Shown here in pieces: positions 9,761 through 19,551 of a DNA stretch of 64,000 bases. The position numbers were made by a program, and so were the translations under genes. The stretch covers positions 1,893,671-1,957,670 of the forward strand of contig NZ_NRSW01000001.1 of NCBI RefSeq assembly GCF_002288635.1, in the 5' to 3' direction. Under the pieces are notes generated by a model. It was not told the origin of the DNA. It searched no databases and saw only the letters and a list, made by a program, of their open reading frames with translations. Positions within the stretch are counted from its first letter, which is position 1. Every line of letters begins with the position of its first letter. This DNA comes from Mucilaginibacter sp. MD40 (lineage in GTDB: Bacteria; Bacteroidota; Bacteroidia; Sphingobacteriales; Sphingobacteriaceae).

Positions 9761-12217
9761 ATGAGAAACTACCTGATCATTCTATTCTCTCTTTTTGCCC
9801 TTCCGGGCTTCGCGCAAACTTATGTGTTAAGCGGTAAAGTAACGGATGATGCCGGCAAGCCAATTCCGTTTGCCTCGGTATATGTTCGCAATACTACAAA
9901 AGGTACCTCTGCCAACAGCGACGGTGGCTATACCCTCAATTTAACTAAAGGCCGACACGAGGTATTATTTAAAGCGGTAGGATATAAACAGGAGAGTCGT
10001 AACATTAGTCTGCTGGCTGATACTAAAATTGATGTCAGCCTAAAAGGGGAGCAATATCAGTTAAACGAGGTGTCTGTAAGGGCCGGGGGCGAAGACCCCG
10101 CTTATGACATTATCCGTAAGGCCATCAAAAAACGTAAGACTTACCTTAACGAAGTAAATGCTTACACCTGCGAGGTATACATAAAAGGTTTGCAGCGGTT
10201 GCTGGATGCACCTAAGAAATTCCTGGGCTTTGATGTTCAAAAATTCGCGCGGCAAAATGGCCTGGATTCTAACCGCAGGGGGATCATCTACCTTTCGGAA
10301 TCGCAATCAAAACTCAGCTTTATGAAGCCCGATAAGGTACATGAGGAAATGATCTCATCAAAAGTATCAGGTAGTAACCAGGCTTTTAGTTTTAACAGGG
10401 CAGGCGATATACGGGTGAATTTTTATGAGAACATGCAAAACTGGGAAGGGTTAAGTAACCGCCCCGTGATATCGCCCATTGCCGATAACGCGCTGAGCTA
10501 TTACAAGTACAAACTGATAGGTGCTACAATAGAAAACGGCGAAACCATTAACAAGATACAGGTAACGCCGCGTAATGAGAGCAACCCATGCTTTAGCGGC
10601 TATATCTATATTTTGGAGGATAGCTGGCGTCTGCAGGGTTTATCGCTTTATATCACCAAGAAAGCCAACATCAACTTTGTTGATACCCTGCGGGTAGATG
10701 AACAGTATGTGCCTGTGACCAATAAAGTGTGGATGCCGGCATCCATGAAATTTGAGTTTAACGGGGGCTTTTTGGGTTTTAAGTTTGCCGGGTACTTTGT
10801 ATCGTTGTATAAAGATTATGAGATCGATCCTCAGTTAGATAAGAGCCAGTTTAAAGAAGTGTTGCGCATTAATAAAGGTATTAACAAGCTCGACTCAGTT
10901 TACTGGCAGCAGCAGCGTCCCATTCCGCTTACCGATGAGGAGAAGATTGATTACAAAAAGAAAGAGGTACTTGCGGCCAAACGCGAATCAAAAGAGTACC
11001 TGGATTCTATAGATCGTGAGAACAACAAAGTGAACATAACCAGGCTGCTATTGCGTGGCTACTTCCACCGCAACCGTTTTAAGCATGAGTATTTCACTAC
11101 CAGTTCGCTCCTTAGCGCGGTGCAGTACAACACGGTTGAAGGCTTGGCGCTCAATTATGGCGGTACATTCAGCAAATTGATAGATAGTTTGAACAACAGG
11201 CGTTTCGCGGTATATGGCAATGTGCGCTACGGCTTCTCTAACAAGTTATTTAACGCTTATGGAGGGGTGGTGGTCCCGGTTGGCCCGGCTACCCTTAATC
11301 TATCAGGCGGCTCTACCATAGCCGACCTCAACGACCGCGAGCCGATGTCGTCTTTCGTTAATTCTATACATACGCTGCTCTATCGACAGAATTACAAGAA
11401 GCTTTACCAAAAGCAGTTCGCTTCGGCAACGCTTAGCACCCGTATTTACGGCGGCTGGCAAGCCAGCGCATCCGCAGAATGGGCTAACCGTAAGTGGTTA
11501 GATAACACGTCCGACTACAGCCTTTTTCACCCTAAGGGAAAGGAGTTTACGTCGAACAACCCTTTTATTCCGGAGGCGGATGTTCCGCTTTTTGAGAATA
11601 ACCAATCGTTCAAGGTTACCTTAAGAAGCACCTACGATTTTAGCAATCAGTATGAAACTTATCCTACGGGCAGGCGTTACCTGCCATCAAAGTACCCTAC
11701 CATCGGTGTAAGCTTTACCAAGGCTATTAAAAACGTGTTGGGCGCTGATGCCGATTACAGTCTTATCTCCGCAGACATCACCAAGAGCGACATCCCTGTG
11801 GGCTACTATGGTAAATTCTCCTTTTGGGTAGGCGCCGGTAAATTCTTTGATGTAAAAAACATCTATTACACCGATCTACGCCAGTTCTCAGGAAGCCAGA
11901 TAACGGTCTATAGGGTGGGTATCGACAAGTTTATGCTGTTAAATTATTACGGCTATAGTACCGGTAATAAATACCTGGAAGGGCATATCGAACATAATTT
12001 TACAGGCCTTTTAGTAAACAAGGTGCCCCTGTTGCGCAAGCTTAAATTACAGGAGATCATCGATGTGAATTATTTAACTACCCCGGCCCTTAAGAATTAC
12101 ACGGAATTGGGCTTCGGCTTCCAAACCAATTTTGGCCTGAGGGTAATGTACGGCACCTCGTTTAACACCGGCGAAGGAAACGTGAAGAACGGGTTGAGAG
12201 TGGGCTTGAATTTTTAA
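9761..12217 (+). CDS. DUF5686 and carboxypeptidase-like regulatory domain outer-membrane protein
   Basis: 818 residues. A signal peptide ends near GFAQ (residue 19). It is followed by a carboxypeptidase-D regulatory-like domain (about residues 22-105, VLSGKVTDDAGKPIPFASV) and then the long DUF5686 region, which ends in alternating beta-strands and a C-terminal Phe (RVGLNF) as in outer-membrane barrels. The function is not established for the family; the shape suggests a TonB-receptor relative without a plug. It is monocistronic, with the CheB-like gene 51 bases downstream. Confidence 0.85.
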   Translation: MRNYLIILFSLFALPGFAQTYVLSGKVTDDAGKPIPFASVYVRNTTKGTSANSDGGYTLNLTKGRHEVLFKAVGYKQESRNISLLADTKIDVSLKGEQYQLNEVSVRAGGEDPAYDIIRKAIKKRKTYLNEVNAYTCEVYIKGLQRLLDAPKKFLGFDVQKFARQNGLDSNRRGIIYLSESQSKLSFMKPDKVHEEMISSKVSGSNQAFSFNRAGDIRVNFYENMQNWEGLSNRPVISPIADNALSYYKYKLIGATIENGETINKIQVTPRNESNPCFSGYIYILEDSWRLQGLSLYITKKANINFVDTLRVDEQYVPVTNKVWMPASMKFEFNGGFLGFKFAGYFVSLYKDYEIDPQLDKSQFKEVLRINKGINKLDSVYWQQQRPIPLTDEEKIDYKKKEVLAAKRESKEYLDSIDRENNKVNITRLLLRGYFHRNRFKHEYFTTSSLLSAVQYNTVEGLALNYGGTFSKLIDSLNNRRFAVYGNVRYGFSNKLFNAYGGVVVPVGPATLNLSGGSTIADLNDREPMSSFVNSIHTLLYRQNYKKLYQKQFASATLSTRIYGGWQASASAEWANRKWLDNTSDYSLFHPKGKEFTSNNPFIPEADVPLFENNQSFKVTLRSTYDFSNQYETYPTGRRYLPSKYPTIGVSFTKAIKNVLGADADYSLISADITKSDIPVGYYGKFSFWVGAGKFFDVKNIYYTDLRQFSGSQITVYRVGIDKFMLLNYYGYSTGNKYLEGHIEHNFTGLLVNKVPLLRKLKLQEIIDVNYLTTPALKNYTELGFGFQTNFGLRVMYGTSFNTGEGNVKNGLRVGLNF

Positions 12218-12268
12218 ATTCTAACAATTCACCGCTTCCCCCGTTATTAGCTAATAACCCTCCTCTCT

Positions 12269-12856
12269 ATGAACAACTACAACTTTTATGTGATCGGTAT
12301 GGGTGCTTCGGCAGGGGGGATTGAGCCTTTGGTAAATATTGTTACCGGCATACCGGCCAACATCAACGCCGCTATTATCCTAAATCAGCATTTACCCACC
12401 GGCACACCAAGCAATTTGGGTAAACTGGTAGAGCGTAACTCCAAACTTAAAGTTGTTGTAGTTGAAACCATTGAATACATTGAACCGGGTAATGTATATG
12501 TTATGGCCAGCGGCATGCAATTTAAACTGGAGGGGTGTTTTTTGCAGGCAGAGGCACGTGATGCCGGCGAAAAGATCAACCATACCATTGACAAACTTTT
12601 CTTTAGCCTTGCCAAGGTTGCAGGCGATAAAAGCGTTGGCGTGATATTATCGGGTACGGGAAGCGATGGTTTGCAGGGCGCGCAAGCTATTGAAAACCAA
12701 AAAGGTTTGGTGATCGTTCAGGATCCCATAACCGCCGAGTTCCCATCGCTACCTCAGAACCTGATCGCGAATGACCACCCCGATTATGTGCTTAGTCCGG
12801 ATGAGATAAACCGAAAGATCTGTGAGTACGCGGGTACAAGGGCTTTAAATAACTAA
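12269..12856 (+). CDS. stand-alone CheB-type protein-glutamate methylesterase domain
   Basis: 195 residues that match only the catalytic domain of CheB; the receiver domain is absent. The catalytic triad is visible: S14 in GASAGG, H41 in NQHLP, and D133 in GTGSDG. CheB removes methyl groups from, or deamidates, chemoreceptor glutamates. No CheR, receptor or CheA gene is nearby, so the substrate is unknown. In Bacteroidota such orphan domains often belong to non-chemotactic signalling. The active site looks intact. Confidence 0.88.
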   Translation: MNNYNFYVIGMGASAGGIEPLVNIVTGIPANINAAIILNQHLPTGTPSNLGKLVERNSKLKVVVVETIEYIEPGNVYVMASGMQFKLEGCFLQAEARDAGEKINHTIDKLFFSLAKVAGDKSVGVILSGTGSDGLQGAQAIENQKGLVIVQDPITAEFPSLPQNLIANDHPDYVLSPDEINRKICEYAGTRALNN

Positions 12857-12907
12857 TTCTGTACATCTGGCTACGTGGTTTTCATCTACAGTTAACCCGC
12901 TGAAAAC

Positions 12908-12934
12908 CTTTTGACTTTTTACTTTTAATTTTCA
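12908..12934. repeat. seven-base tandem repeat upstream of guaA
   Basis: Consecutive units CTTTTGA, CTTTTTA, CTTTTAA and a shortened TTTTCA, followed by CTTTGC. The same unit (CTTTTGA) occurs inside folC and beside holA. The array ends just upstream of the guaA -7 box. Confidence 0.6.
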
Positions 12935-12945
12935 CTTTGCAAGGG

Positions 12946-12953
12946 TATCTTTG
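12946..12953 (+). promoter_or_regulatory. guaA -7 promoter element
   Basis: TATCTTTG is a perfect match to the Bacteroidota TAnnTTTG -7 consensus and is followed by C. Only 3 bases separate it from the ATG at 12957, so transcription should start at or next to the start codon. The heptad repeat occupies the -33 region (TTGAC near 12912). Confidence 0.55.
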
Positions 12954-12956
12954 CCC

Positions 12957-14486
12957 ATGCAAGAAAAAATCCTTATTCTTGACTTTGGCTCGCAATTTAC
13001 CCAACTCATCGCGCGCCGTGTCAGGGAGCTCAATATTTACTGTGAGATCCATCCTTTCAATAAATTTCCTGAAGTTGACAGCAGCGTAAAAGGTATCATC
13101 CTTTCGGGTAGTCCCTACTCTGTTCGCCAGGACGATGCACCTCATTTTGAGTTTGCTAAACATCACAAAAACCTGCCTATCCTGGGCGTTTGTTATGGCG
13201 CACAGTACGTTGCCCATTTCAACGGTGGTGAGGTGTTGGCATCAAGCACCCGCGAATACGGTCGTGCCAATCTGGATTACATCAAACCGGATACCATCCT
13301 GTTTAAAGATGTACCGCAGGGTTCGCAGGTATGGATGTCGCACGGGGATACCATCGCGCGCATTGCTACTGATTTTGAAATTATAGCCAGCACCGATAGC
13401 GTAAAGGTTGCGGCTTACCATATTACAGATACTAAGACCTACGGCATCCAGTTCCACCCGGAGGTTACCCACAGTATTGACGGCAAACAGATCCTCCAAA
13501 ACTTTTTGGTTGACATTTGCGGCTGCGCGCAGGATTGGACACCGGATTCTTTCATTGAAACCACCATTGCCGAATTGAAAGCTAAACTGGGCGACGATAA
13601 GGTAGTTTTAGGCTTATCTGGCGGTGTAGATTCATCAGTTGCCGCAGTGTTATTGCACCAGGCTATCGGCGCTAACCTGCACTGTATTTTTGTTGATAAC
13701 GGCTTGCTGCGTAAGGATGAGTTCCAATCTGTATTAGACTCTTACCAGCACATGGGCCTTAACGTTAGGGGTATTGATGCCAAGCAACGGTTTTACGATG
13801 CGCTGGCCGGTTTAACCGATCCTGAGAAAAAACGTAAAGCCATTGGCCGTGTATTCATTGAAGTATTTGATGATGCCGCGCATGAGATACAGGGCGTAAG
13901 CTGGCTGGGGCAGGGTACTATTTACCCGGATGTGATCGAATCGGTTTCAGTTAAAGGTCCGTCGGCAACTATTAAATCGCACCATAACGTAGGTGGTTTG
14001 CCTGACTTTATGAAGCTGAAGGTAGTTGAGCCGCTGAATACCTTATTTAAAGATGAAGTGCGCAAGGTAGGTGCCGCATTGGGTATCGACCAGAACATAT
14101 TAGGCCGCCACCCATTCCCGGGCCCGGGCTTGGCTATTAGGATATTGGGCGACATTACGCCGGAGAAGGTTGATATTTTGCAGCAGGCTGACGCGATTTA
14201 TATCAACAATTTACGCTCGGCAGGTGTTTATGATAAAGTTTGGCAAGCAGGCGCCATTTACTTACCAGTACAATCGGTGGGAGTTATGGGCGATGAGCGT
14301 ACCTATGAGAACGTGATATGCCTGCGCGCAGTAGAATCATTAGATGGTATGACGGCAGATTGGTGCCATTTGCCATATGACCTGCTGGCCAAGATCTCCA
14401 ACGAGATCATCAATAACGTAAAAGGAATTAACCGGGTAGTATATGACATCAGTTCCAAACCACCGGCCACTATTGAGTGGGAATAA
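12957..14486 (+). CDS. guaA: GMP synthase (glutamine-hydrolysing)
   Basis: 509 residues from the ATG at 12957; a TTG two codons upstream would lie inside the -7 box. The enzyme converts XMP to GMP with ATP and glutamine in the cytoplasm. The N-terminal class I glutaminase has its nucleophile C79 in GVCYGAQ and His/Glu in FHPEVTH. The ATP-pyrophosphatase domain carries the P-loop SGGVDSSV. The C-terminal dimerisation domain ends KPPATIEWE, as is usual for GuaA. The next gene begins inside its last 44 bases. Confidence 0.98.
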   Translation: MQEKILILDFGSQFTQLIARRVRELNIYCEIHPFNKFPEVDSSVKGIILSGSPYSVRQDDAPHFEFAKHHKNLPILGVCYGAQYVAHFNGGEVLASSTREYGRANLDYIKPDTILFKDVPQGSQVWMSHGDTIARIATDFEIIASTDSVKVAAYHITDTKTYGIQFHPEVTHSIDGKQILQNFLVDICGCAQDWTPDSFIETTIAELKAKLGDDKVVLGLSGGVDSSVAAVLLHQAIGANLHCIFVDNGLLRKDEFQSVLDSYQHMGLNVRGIDAKQRFYDALAGLTDPEKKRKAIGRVFIEVFDDAAHEIQGVSWLGQGTIYPDVIESVSVKGPSATIKSHHNVGGLPDFMKLKVVEPLNTLFKDEVRKVGAALGIDQNILGRHPFPGPGLAIRILGDITPEKVDILQQADAIYINNLRSAGVYDKVWQAGAIYLPVQSVGVMGDERTYENVICLRAVESLDGMTADWCHLPYDLLAKISNEIINNVKGINRVVYDISSKPPATIEWE

Positions 14487-15702
14487 GTGGTTATTATTTG
14501 TTTTAGCAGCGGTAATTGGTGCATGTTCGCCCAAGGTGAAACCTGTATCTAAACCCGTTGCTAAACCAACGACTGATCAAACTAACGAAAAGAAGAATAA
14601 ACCTGCTGAAAAGCCCCAGGTAAAACAGTCTGAAGAAAAGGCTTCTGTTGTTTCGCTGATATTACCATTAGGCTTGGAGCATGCCGTGGCGGGGCAAAGC
14701 TATACAGCCGCCAAACTAAAGTCGGCCAATTTATCGGTAGAGTATTACCAGGGCTTTAAACTGGCGCTTGACTCTGCCGCCGCCGATGGGCATAATTTTA
14801 AGCTACAGGTTTTTGATTCTAAAGACAATACCGCGCAGGCCCATAGCCTCGCGCTGAACCCGCAGGTAAAAACAAGCGATTTGGTTGTAGGGCCGGTATT
14901 CCCGGATGATATCAAAGCATTTACAGCAGGGCTTGGCACAACCCGTGGTGCAGTAGTTTCGCCATTATCACCGGCCTCGCCTGCTGCGTTTAAGAGCGAT
15001 AATCTCATTACTATGACACCGCCGCTGGAATACCATGCCCGGGGTGCCGCGGAGTATGTGGCTAAAAGGCTCAAGCCGAAAAAGGTATTTATCCTCACAT
15101 CGGGCTACAGCAGCGAGAAAATATATGCCTCACCATTTAAACGTACTATTGATAGCCTTACCAAACGCCGTGTACAGGTAATTACCATGGTTATTAACCG
15201 GGGTAACTTAACGCCGTTGGTAAAGCAATTATCACCCACAGAACAGAACGTTTTTCTGGTGCCCTCTACCAAACAAGCTTTTTTAATGGTTACGCTGCGT
15301 TCCCTGGATACCTTGTCTAAAAAATTCCCGGTAACGCTTTTTGGGCATCCTAACTGGGAGAAATTCGCGTTTCTGAAAGCGGCATTGCTGCAACGGTTAA
15401 ATACGCATATTACCTCGGCAGATAAAATTGATTACAAAAGCGGCGAAACCAATGTATTCCTGCGTAGCTACCGGCGCGCCTATCATGCCGAGCCTACCGA
15501 TTTTGCCATAAAAGGATTTGACGAAGGCCTGTATTTTGCTCAATTATTGGCTGATGGCGAAAATATGGGTCAGCCCGATCTCAAAGATTTTACCGGTATA
15601 CACAACAGTTTCCACTTTGTGAAAACGCCCCGTACCGGTTGGGTGAATACACATGTTGATGTATTACGATACGAGAACTTTGATCTTAAACGGGTAAAAT
15701 GA
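14443..15702 (+). CDS. periplasmic-binding-fold lipoprotein (LpoA-like / Peripla_BP_6)
   Basis: 419 residues. The N-terminal signal is a lipoprotein type (VLAAVIGAC, Cys near residue 28), followed by a Lys/Pro-rich linker (about 30-65) and a two-lobed periplasmic-binding fold (about 70-415) of the leucine-binding/LpoA kind. The fold is used either for ligand capture or, in LpoA, to activate penicillin-binding proteins. No ABC transporter genes are adjacent, which favours an envelope role, but this is inference. The ATG lies 44 bases inside guaA; a TTG at 14473 would give a more compact signal peptide and is a real alternative. Confidence 0.75.
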   Translation: MTSVPNHRPLLSGNKWLLFVLAAVIGACSPKVKPVSKPVAKPTTDQTNEKKNKPAEKPQVKQSEEKASVVSLILPLGLEHAVAGQSYTAAKLKSANLSVEYYQGFKLALDSAAADGHNFKLQVFDSKDNTAQAHSLALNPQVKTSDLVVGPVFPDDIKAFTAGLGTTRGAVVSPLSPASPAAFKSDNLITMTPPLEYHARGAAEYVAKRLKPKKVFILTSGYSSEKIYASPFKRTIDSLTKRRVQVITMVINRGNLTPLVKQLSPTEQNVFLVPSTKQAFLMVTLRSLDTLSKKFPVTLFGHPNWEKFAFLKAALLQRLNTHITSADKIDYKSGETNVFLRSYRRAYHAEPTDFAIKGFDEGLYFAQLLADGENMGQPDLKDFTGIHNSFHFVKTPRTGWVNTHVDVLRYENFDLKRVK

Positions 15703-16877
15703 AGGCAATAAACCAGTTAAAGACATTTTTGCGCATACTGGATGAATACCCGGCGGATACGCCTTTAAATAAGTTTTTGCCCGGTTTTTACCGGCAGAAT
15801 AAGCAAATGGGTTCTACCGACCGTAAGGTTGCCGGCCGTTTGATTTATAACTATTTCCGGTTGGGTAGTGCCTTACCCAACCTGCCGCCTGAGGACAGGC
15901 TGATGGTTGCTGAGTTTTTATGCAACACCCAAACCAACTCTTTTTTGCAGCATTTCAAACCCGATTGGGCAGCTTGCATCGCTTTCAGTATCGACGAAAA
16001 GATAGCGCTGGTTAAAACCACCTACCCGGATTTTAAACTGGAGGATGTTTTCCCCTGGAGTAAAGAACTATCTGATGGCATTGACAAAGAGGGCTTTCTG
16101 AAATCGTTTTTTGTACAGCCCGATCTTTTTATCCGCATCACTAAAGGATTTGAGCAACAGGTAAAGGCAGAACTAACCAAAGCCGATATCAAGTTTAGGG
16201 ATGAGGGCAACAACTGCCTGTCGCTGCCCAACGGCACCCGGCTGGATGTAATATTTCCAAAACAGCATTGGTTTGAGGTTCAGGACCTATCGTCGCAGCA
16301 AACAGCTAATTATTTTAAACCCAACCGCTGGGATAGCTGGTGGGATGCCTGCGCGGCATCAGGCGGTAAATCATTGCTGTTGCATAGTCTGCAGCCTGAA
16401 CTTAAATTAGTGGTATCAGATATCAGGGAATCCATCTTATCCAACCTGGACGAGCGTTTCCAGCAAGCCGGGTTGATGAAGTACCAGAAAAAGGTGATGG
16501 ACCTGATGCAGAACAACGAGCAGCTACTATATAATTACGCTTTTGACGGGATAATCCTCGACGCGCCTTGTAGCGGATCGGGTACCTGGGGGCGTACGCC
16601 GGAGATGATCAGCCAGTTCGAGATGCATAAACTCGATTTTTTTAAACGCCTGCAGCAAGGTATCGCCAAAAATGTGGCTAAGCATTTAAAGCCGGGCAAA
16701 CCGCTCATATATATCACCTGTTCTGCCTTTAAATCCGAGAACGAAGACGCCGTGAGCTACCTGGTTAATGAGCTTGGCCTTCAACTGGAGGAGCAACAAG
16801 TGCTAAAAGGTTACGAGCATAAGGCAGATACCATGTTTGTGGCCAGGCTGGTAGCACCAGTCGTTATTGAAGAGTAA
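15699..16877 (+). CDS. RsmB-like rRNA (cytosine-C5) methyltransferase
   Basis: 392 residues. The C-terminal half is a Rossmann methyltransferase of the RsmB/NOP2 family: motif IV DAPCSGSGTW and the catalytic-Cys motif ITCSAF are both present, and an SAM-binding loop lies at WWDACAASGGKS (usual form DxCAAPGGKT, here S replaces P). It should methylate cytosine in rRNA using SAM. It overlaps the preceding lipoprotein gene by four bases (ATGA). The exact RNA target cannot be assigned. Confidence 0.88.
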   Translation: MKAINQLKTFLRILDEYPADTPLNKFLPGFYRQNKQMGSTDRKVAGRLIYNYFRLGSALPNLPPEDRLMVAEFLCNTQTNSFLQHFKPDWAACIAFSIDEKIALVKTTYPDFKLEDVFPWSKELSDGIDKEGFLKSFFVQPDLFIRITKGFEQQVKAELTKADIKFRDEGNNCLSLPNGTRLDVIFPKQHWFEVQDLSSQQTANYFKPNRWDSWWDACAASGGKSLLLHSLQPELKLVVSDIRESILSNLDERFQQAGLMKYQKKVMDLMQNNEQLLYNYAFDGIILDAPCSGSGTWGRTPEMISQFEMHKLDFFKRLQQGIAKNVAKHLKPGKPLIYITCSAFKSENEDAVSYLVNELGLQLEEQQVLKGYEHKADTMFVARLVAPVVIEE

Positions 16878-16903
16878 TATTCGCATTTAAGCTGCCGCGT
16901 AAG

Positions 16904-18196
16904 TCAAACCACTTCGGCTACCACGAAAGTACTGCCACCAATAAACACCAGATCGTTATCTCCTGCTGCTTTTCTGGCCGCGTCATAGGCCGCCTGTACA
17001 GAAGGATAGGAGCGCCCCCGTAAATTGAACACCGCCGCTTGTTCCTGTAATATTTCAGCGCTTAGGCCTCTTGGTATATCGGGTTTGCAAAAATAATAAG
17101 TAGCATCTTTTGGCAACATGCCCAGCACCTTGCTGGTATCTTTATCATTCACCATACCGATCACAAAGTGCAGGTGATCATACTTAACTGCAGCTATATT
17201 TTTCATCACCTCTTCAACGCCATCGGGATTGTGGCCGGTATCGCAAATAGTGAGTGGTTGGGTATGGAGTGTTTCCCAGCGGCCATGCAGCCCGGTTAAG
17301 GTTTTTACCTGCCTGAGCGCTGTAGAAATGTGTTCATTAGTAATAGTGAAGCTCTGCTTACGAAGTTCGTCTACTGCGGTTAAAACCGTTCTTACATTCT
17401 TAAGCTGATAGGTGCCGGTAAGGTCCAGTTGGAAGCTTAAAGTATGCAGTTCTGAGTCGGCAGTTACGCTCACATCCAGCAGCCCGTCTACTTTTGACTT
17501 TTGACTTTTAACTTTTGACTTAACTTCCGATGCAAAGCATATTTCGCTCCCTTCTTTTTTTGCCTTTTCTGTAAACACATAGGCTACATCCGGCTGGTGC
17601 TCGCCTATTACTACAGGTATGCCGGGCTTAATGATACCGGCTTTTTCGCCTGCGATCAGTTCAAGGGTATTACCCAGCATATTCATATGATCCCAGCCGA
17701 TGTTGGTAATTACCGACAGGATAGGCGTGATGACATTGGTAGAATCTAAGCGACCGCCCAAACCTACCTCAACAACAGCAATATCTACCTGTTCTTTCGC
17801 AAAAACATCAAAGGCCAGCGCCACCGTCATCTCAAAGAAGGAGGGTTGTATATCTTCGAAGTTTTTACGGTTAGCCGCTACAAAATCAACAACGGTTTGT
17901 TCGCCGATCATTTGTCCGTTAATACGGATGCGTTCGCGGAAATCGCGCAGGTGAGGAGAAGTGTACAGTCCTGTTTTGTAACCGGCTACCTGCAGAATAG
18001 CGGCCAGCATATGCGATGTAGAACCCTTGCCATTAGTGCCGCCCACATGCACGCTTTTAAAGCGCTGTTGCGGGTTATCTAAAATCCTGCAAAGCGCAAG
18101 GGTATTAATCAAGTCCTTTTTAAAAGCGGATGCCCCGTCACGCGTGAACATGGGGAGCTGGGTGTACAGGTAGTCGAGGGTTTGCTGGTAGTTCAT
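16904..18196 (-). CDS. folC: folylpolyglutamate synthase / dihydrofolate synthase
   Basis: 430 residues from the ATG at 18196; the longer frame starts with TTG. It adds glutamate to dihydropteroate and folates with ATP. Motifs include the P-loop GTNGKGSTSHM, the second-metal region EVGLGGRLDSTN, and the C-terminal HNPDGVEE. It is the last gene of the TPR-to-tonB operon, 57 bases after tonB. Oddity: between ICFASEV and DGLLDV there is an insertion rich in Lys/Ser/Val that is encoded by seven-base tandem repeats (17491-17518 on the plus strand), so a repeat has expanded within the coding frame. Confidence 0.95.
   Translation of the reverse strand: MNYQQTLDYLYTQLPMFTRDGASAFKKDLINTLALCRILDNPQQRFKSVHVGGTNGKGSTSHMLAAILQVAGYKTGLYTSPHLRDFRERIRINGQMIGEQTVVDFVAANRKNFEDIQPSFFEMTVALAFDVFAKEQVDIAVVEVGLGGRLDSTNVITPILSVITNIGWDHMNMLGNTLELIAGEKAGIIKPGIPVVIGEHQPDVAYVFTEKAKKEGSEICFASEVKSKVKSQKSKVDGLLDVSVTADSELHTLSFQLDLTGTYQLKNVRTVLTAVDELRKQSFTITNEHISTALRQVKTLTGLHGRWETLHTQPLTICDTGHNPDGVEEVMKNIAAVKYDHLHFVIGMVNDKDTSKVLGMLPKDATYYFCKPDIPRGLSAEILQEQAAVFNLRGRSYPSVQAAYDAARKAAGDNDLVFIGGSTFVVAEVV
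17491..17518. repeat. seven-base tandem repeat inside folC
   Basis: Four exact-length units on the plus strand: CTTTTGA, CTTTTGA, CTTTTAA, CTTTTGA, followed by a decayed CTTAACTT. In folC it encodes alternating Lys, Ser, Val and Gln. The same unit lies in non-coding positions near 12.9 and 61.8 kb. Confidence 0.85.
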
Positions 18197-18252
18197 GGTC
18201 AATGGTCCATAGCTATGGATGACAATGCAAACTTAAAATAAAATCAGGATGA

Positions 18253-19059
18253 TTACTGGCGTTTAAATACGAAGGTTTGGCGATAGGTTTGCTGGTCGCT
18301 GGCGCCGGCAGAAGGGCTAACCTTGGCGTTTTTAACCGCTTGTATACACTTGTCAACCACGTCGCCTTCTATCAGGGTGGAGCCACGGCCTACACCCGCG
18401 TATACCACGTTACCATCTTTATCTATCCTGAACTCAATTACTACTCTTCCTTCAATATTTGAAACAGTTGGTTTGGCAGGCGCACGTACAAAGCTGCGTG
18501 CGTTTAGCGAGTTACCTCCATTACCCGATCCGGTTCCATTATAATTATCGGTAAGCGTGGTGCCTGTAGTTTTACCCTGGTTACCTGGGGTGCTGCCGGT
18601 GCCATCGCCTTCGCCGGTGCCTGTATTGGTTTTACCTTTATAAAGCGCGTTTTGGTTGACAGTTGGCTTGGCTTCGGTTTTATTAGGCGTAGTAGATACG
18701 GTTTTGCTTGGCGCTTTAGAGTTGGCTGTAACCTCGGGCGCGTCCTCGTTATTTTGCGTAACCACATTTTTATCACTCTGTTCCGCCTCTGTTTTTTCTT
18801 CGGTAGGCGGGGCAGGGGTTACTTTGTCGGGCTTGGTCTTATTAGCTTTCTCAGCGACAGAAGGTTCTTCGGTGCTGGTGTAATCGCTGCCCATGCCTTC
18901 ATCTACCGTACCATAATTTACCAGTATACCTCCGGTGCCGTCTTCCTGCTTTACCGGCATCTGGAAAACAATAAAATAGCACAAGGCTATCACAATGCCC
19001 AGTATTACGCCGGTCGCGGCAAACGCCTTAGGATAATTATTTTCTTCCCTGTAGTTCAT
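18253..19059 (-). CDS. TonB-family energy transducer
   Basis: 268 residues. One N-terminal membrane segment (about residues 14-33, FAATGVILGIVIALCYFIVF), a long Pro/Lys/Thr/Gly-rich periplasmic stretch (about 40-200), and a C-terminal TonB-like domain (about 200-268, RVVIEFRIDKDGNVVYAGVG). It should carry proton-motive energy from ExbB/ExbD to outer-membrane receptors. It follows exbD after a 90-base gap filled by heptad repeats and is followed by folC. The Gly/Thr/Asn-rich run near residues 150-185 is low-complexity. Confidence 0.88.
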   Translation of the reverse strand: MNYREENNYPKAFAATGVILGIVIALCYFIVFQMPVKQEDGTGGILVNYGTVDEGMGSDYTSTEEPSVAEKANKTKPDKVTPAPPTEEKTEAEQSDKNVVTQNNEDAPEVTANSKAPSKTVSTTPNKTEAKPTVNQNALYKGKTNTGTGEGDGTGSTPGNQGKTTGTTLTDNYNGTGSGNGGNSLNARSFVRAPAKPTVSNIEGRVVIEFRIDKDGNVVYAGVGRGSTLIEGDVVDKCIQAVKNAKVSPSAGASDQQTYRQTFVFKRQ

Positions 19060-19065
19060 TTTTGT

Positions 19066-19149
19066 AAGGTGAAAGGCGAAAGGTTAGGGGTAAAAGGTTT
19101 TGGTAGCTTGCAATTACCTTTGACCTTTTAGCTTTAACCTTTCAGCTTC
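19066..19149. repeat. inverted pair of seven-base tandem arrays between exbD and tonB
   Basis: Left array 19066-19100: AAGGTGA, AAGGCGA, AAGGTTA, GGGGTAA, AAGGTTT. Right array 19115-19149: TACCTTT, GACCTTT, TAGCTTT, AACCTTT, CAGCTTC. The right units are reverse complements of the left type (AAGGTNA / TNACCTT), so an mRNA over this gap could fold into a long imperfect hairpin between the exbD stop and the tonB start. Confidence 0.8.
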
Positions 19150-19551
19150 CTATGCTTTCGGCTCGGTGGCCAGTACCAGTTTAATATTTAATTTCTGCGC
19201 TATATCCATTACGGTTACTACATCCTGTATGGCCACGGTGCGGTCAACATACAACACAATGGTAAGCTCTGATGCCAGGCTTTTGTATGATTGCAGCGTA
19301 GGTTGTAGCTGGTCAACCGGTACTTGTTTCTTATCAACCGTATATACCAGGTTTTTGTCGATAGATACGTTGATGGTTTTTTTAGAAACCGATTGCCCGC
19401 TTGACGATTTCGGCAACATCAATTTTACCACGTTAGGGTTGGTTACCGTTGACGCGATAAGGAAGAAGAGCAGCAGGAAGAACATGATATCATTCATGGC
19501 CGAGGTATGTACCTCTGCTGATGCTCCTCTTTGTCTTTTTCTTAAATTCAT
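19150..19551 (-). CDS. exbD: ExbD/TolR biopolymer transport protein
   Basis: 133 residues. One N-terminal membrane segment carries the functional Asp typical of ExbD/TolR (AMNDIMFFLLLFFLIASTV, D near residue 21), followed by a small periplasmic domain. It forms the proton channel with ExbB to energise TonB. The start overlaps the exbB stop by 4 bases, so they are coupled; tonB follows after the heptad-repeat gap. Confidence 0.95.
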   Translation of the reverse strand: MNLRKRQRGASAEVHTSAMNDIMFFLLLFFLIASTVTNPNVVKLMLPKSSSGQSVSKKTINVSIDKNLVYTVDKKQVPVDQLQPTLQSYKSLASELTIVLYVDRTVAIQDVVTVMDIAQKLNIKLVLATEPKA

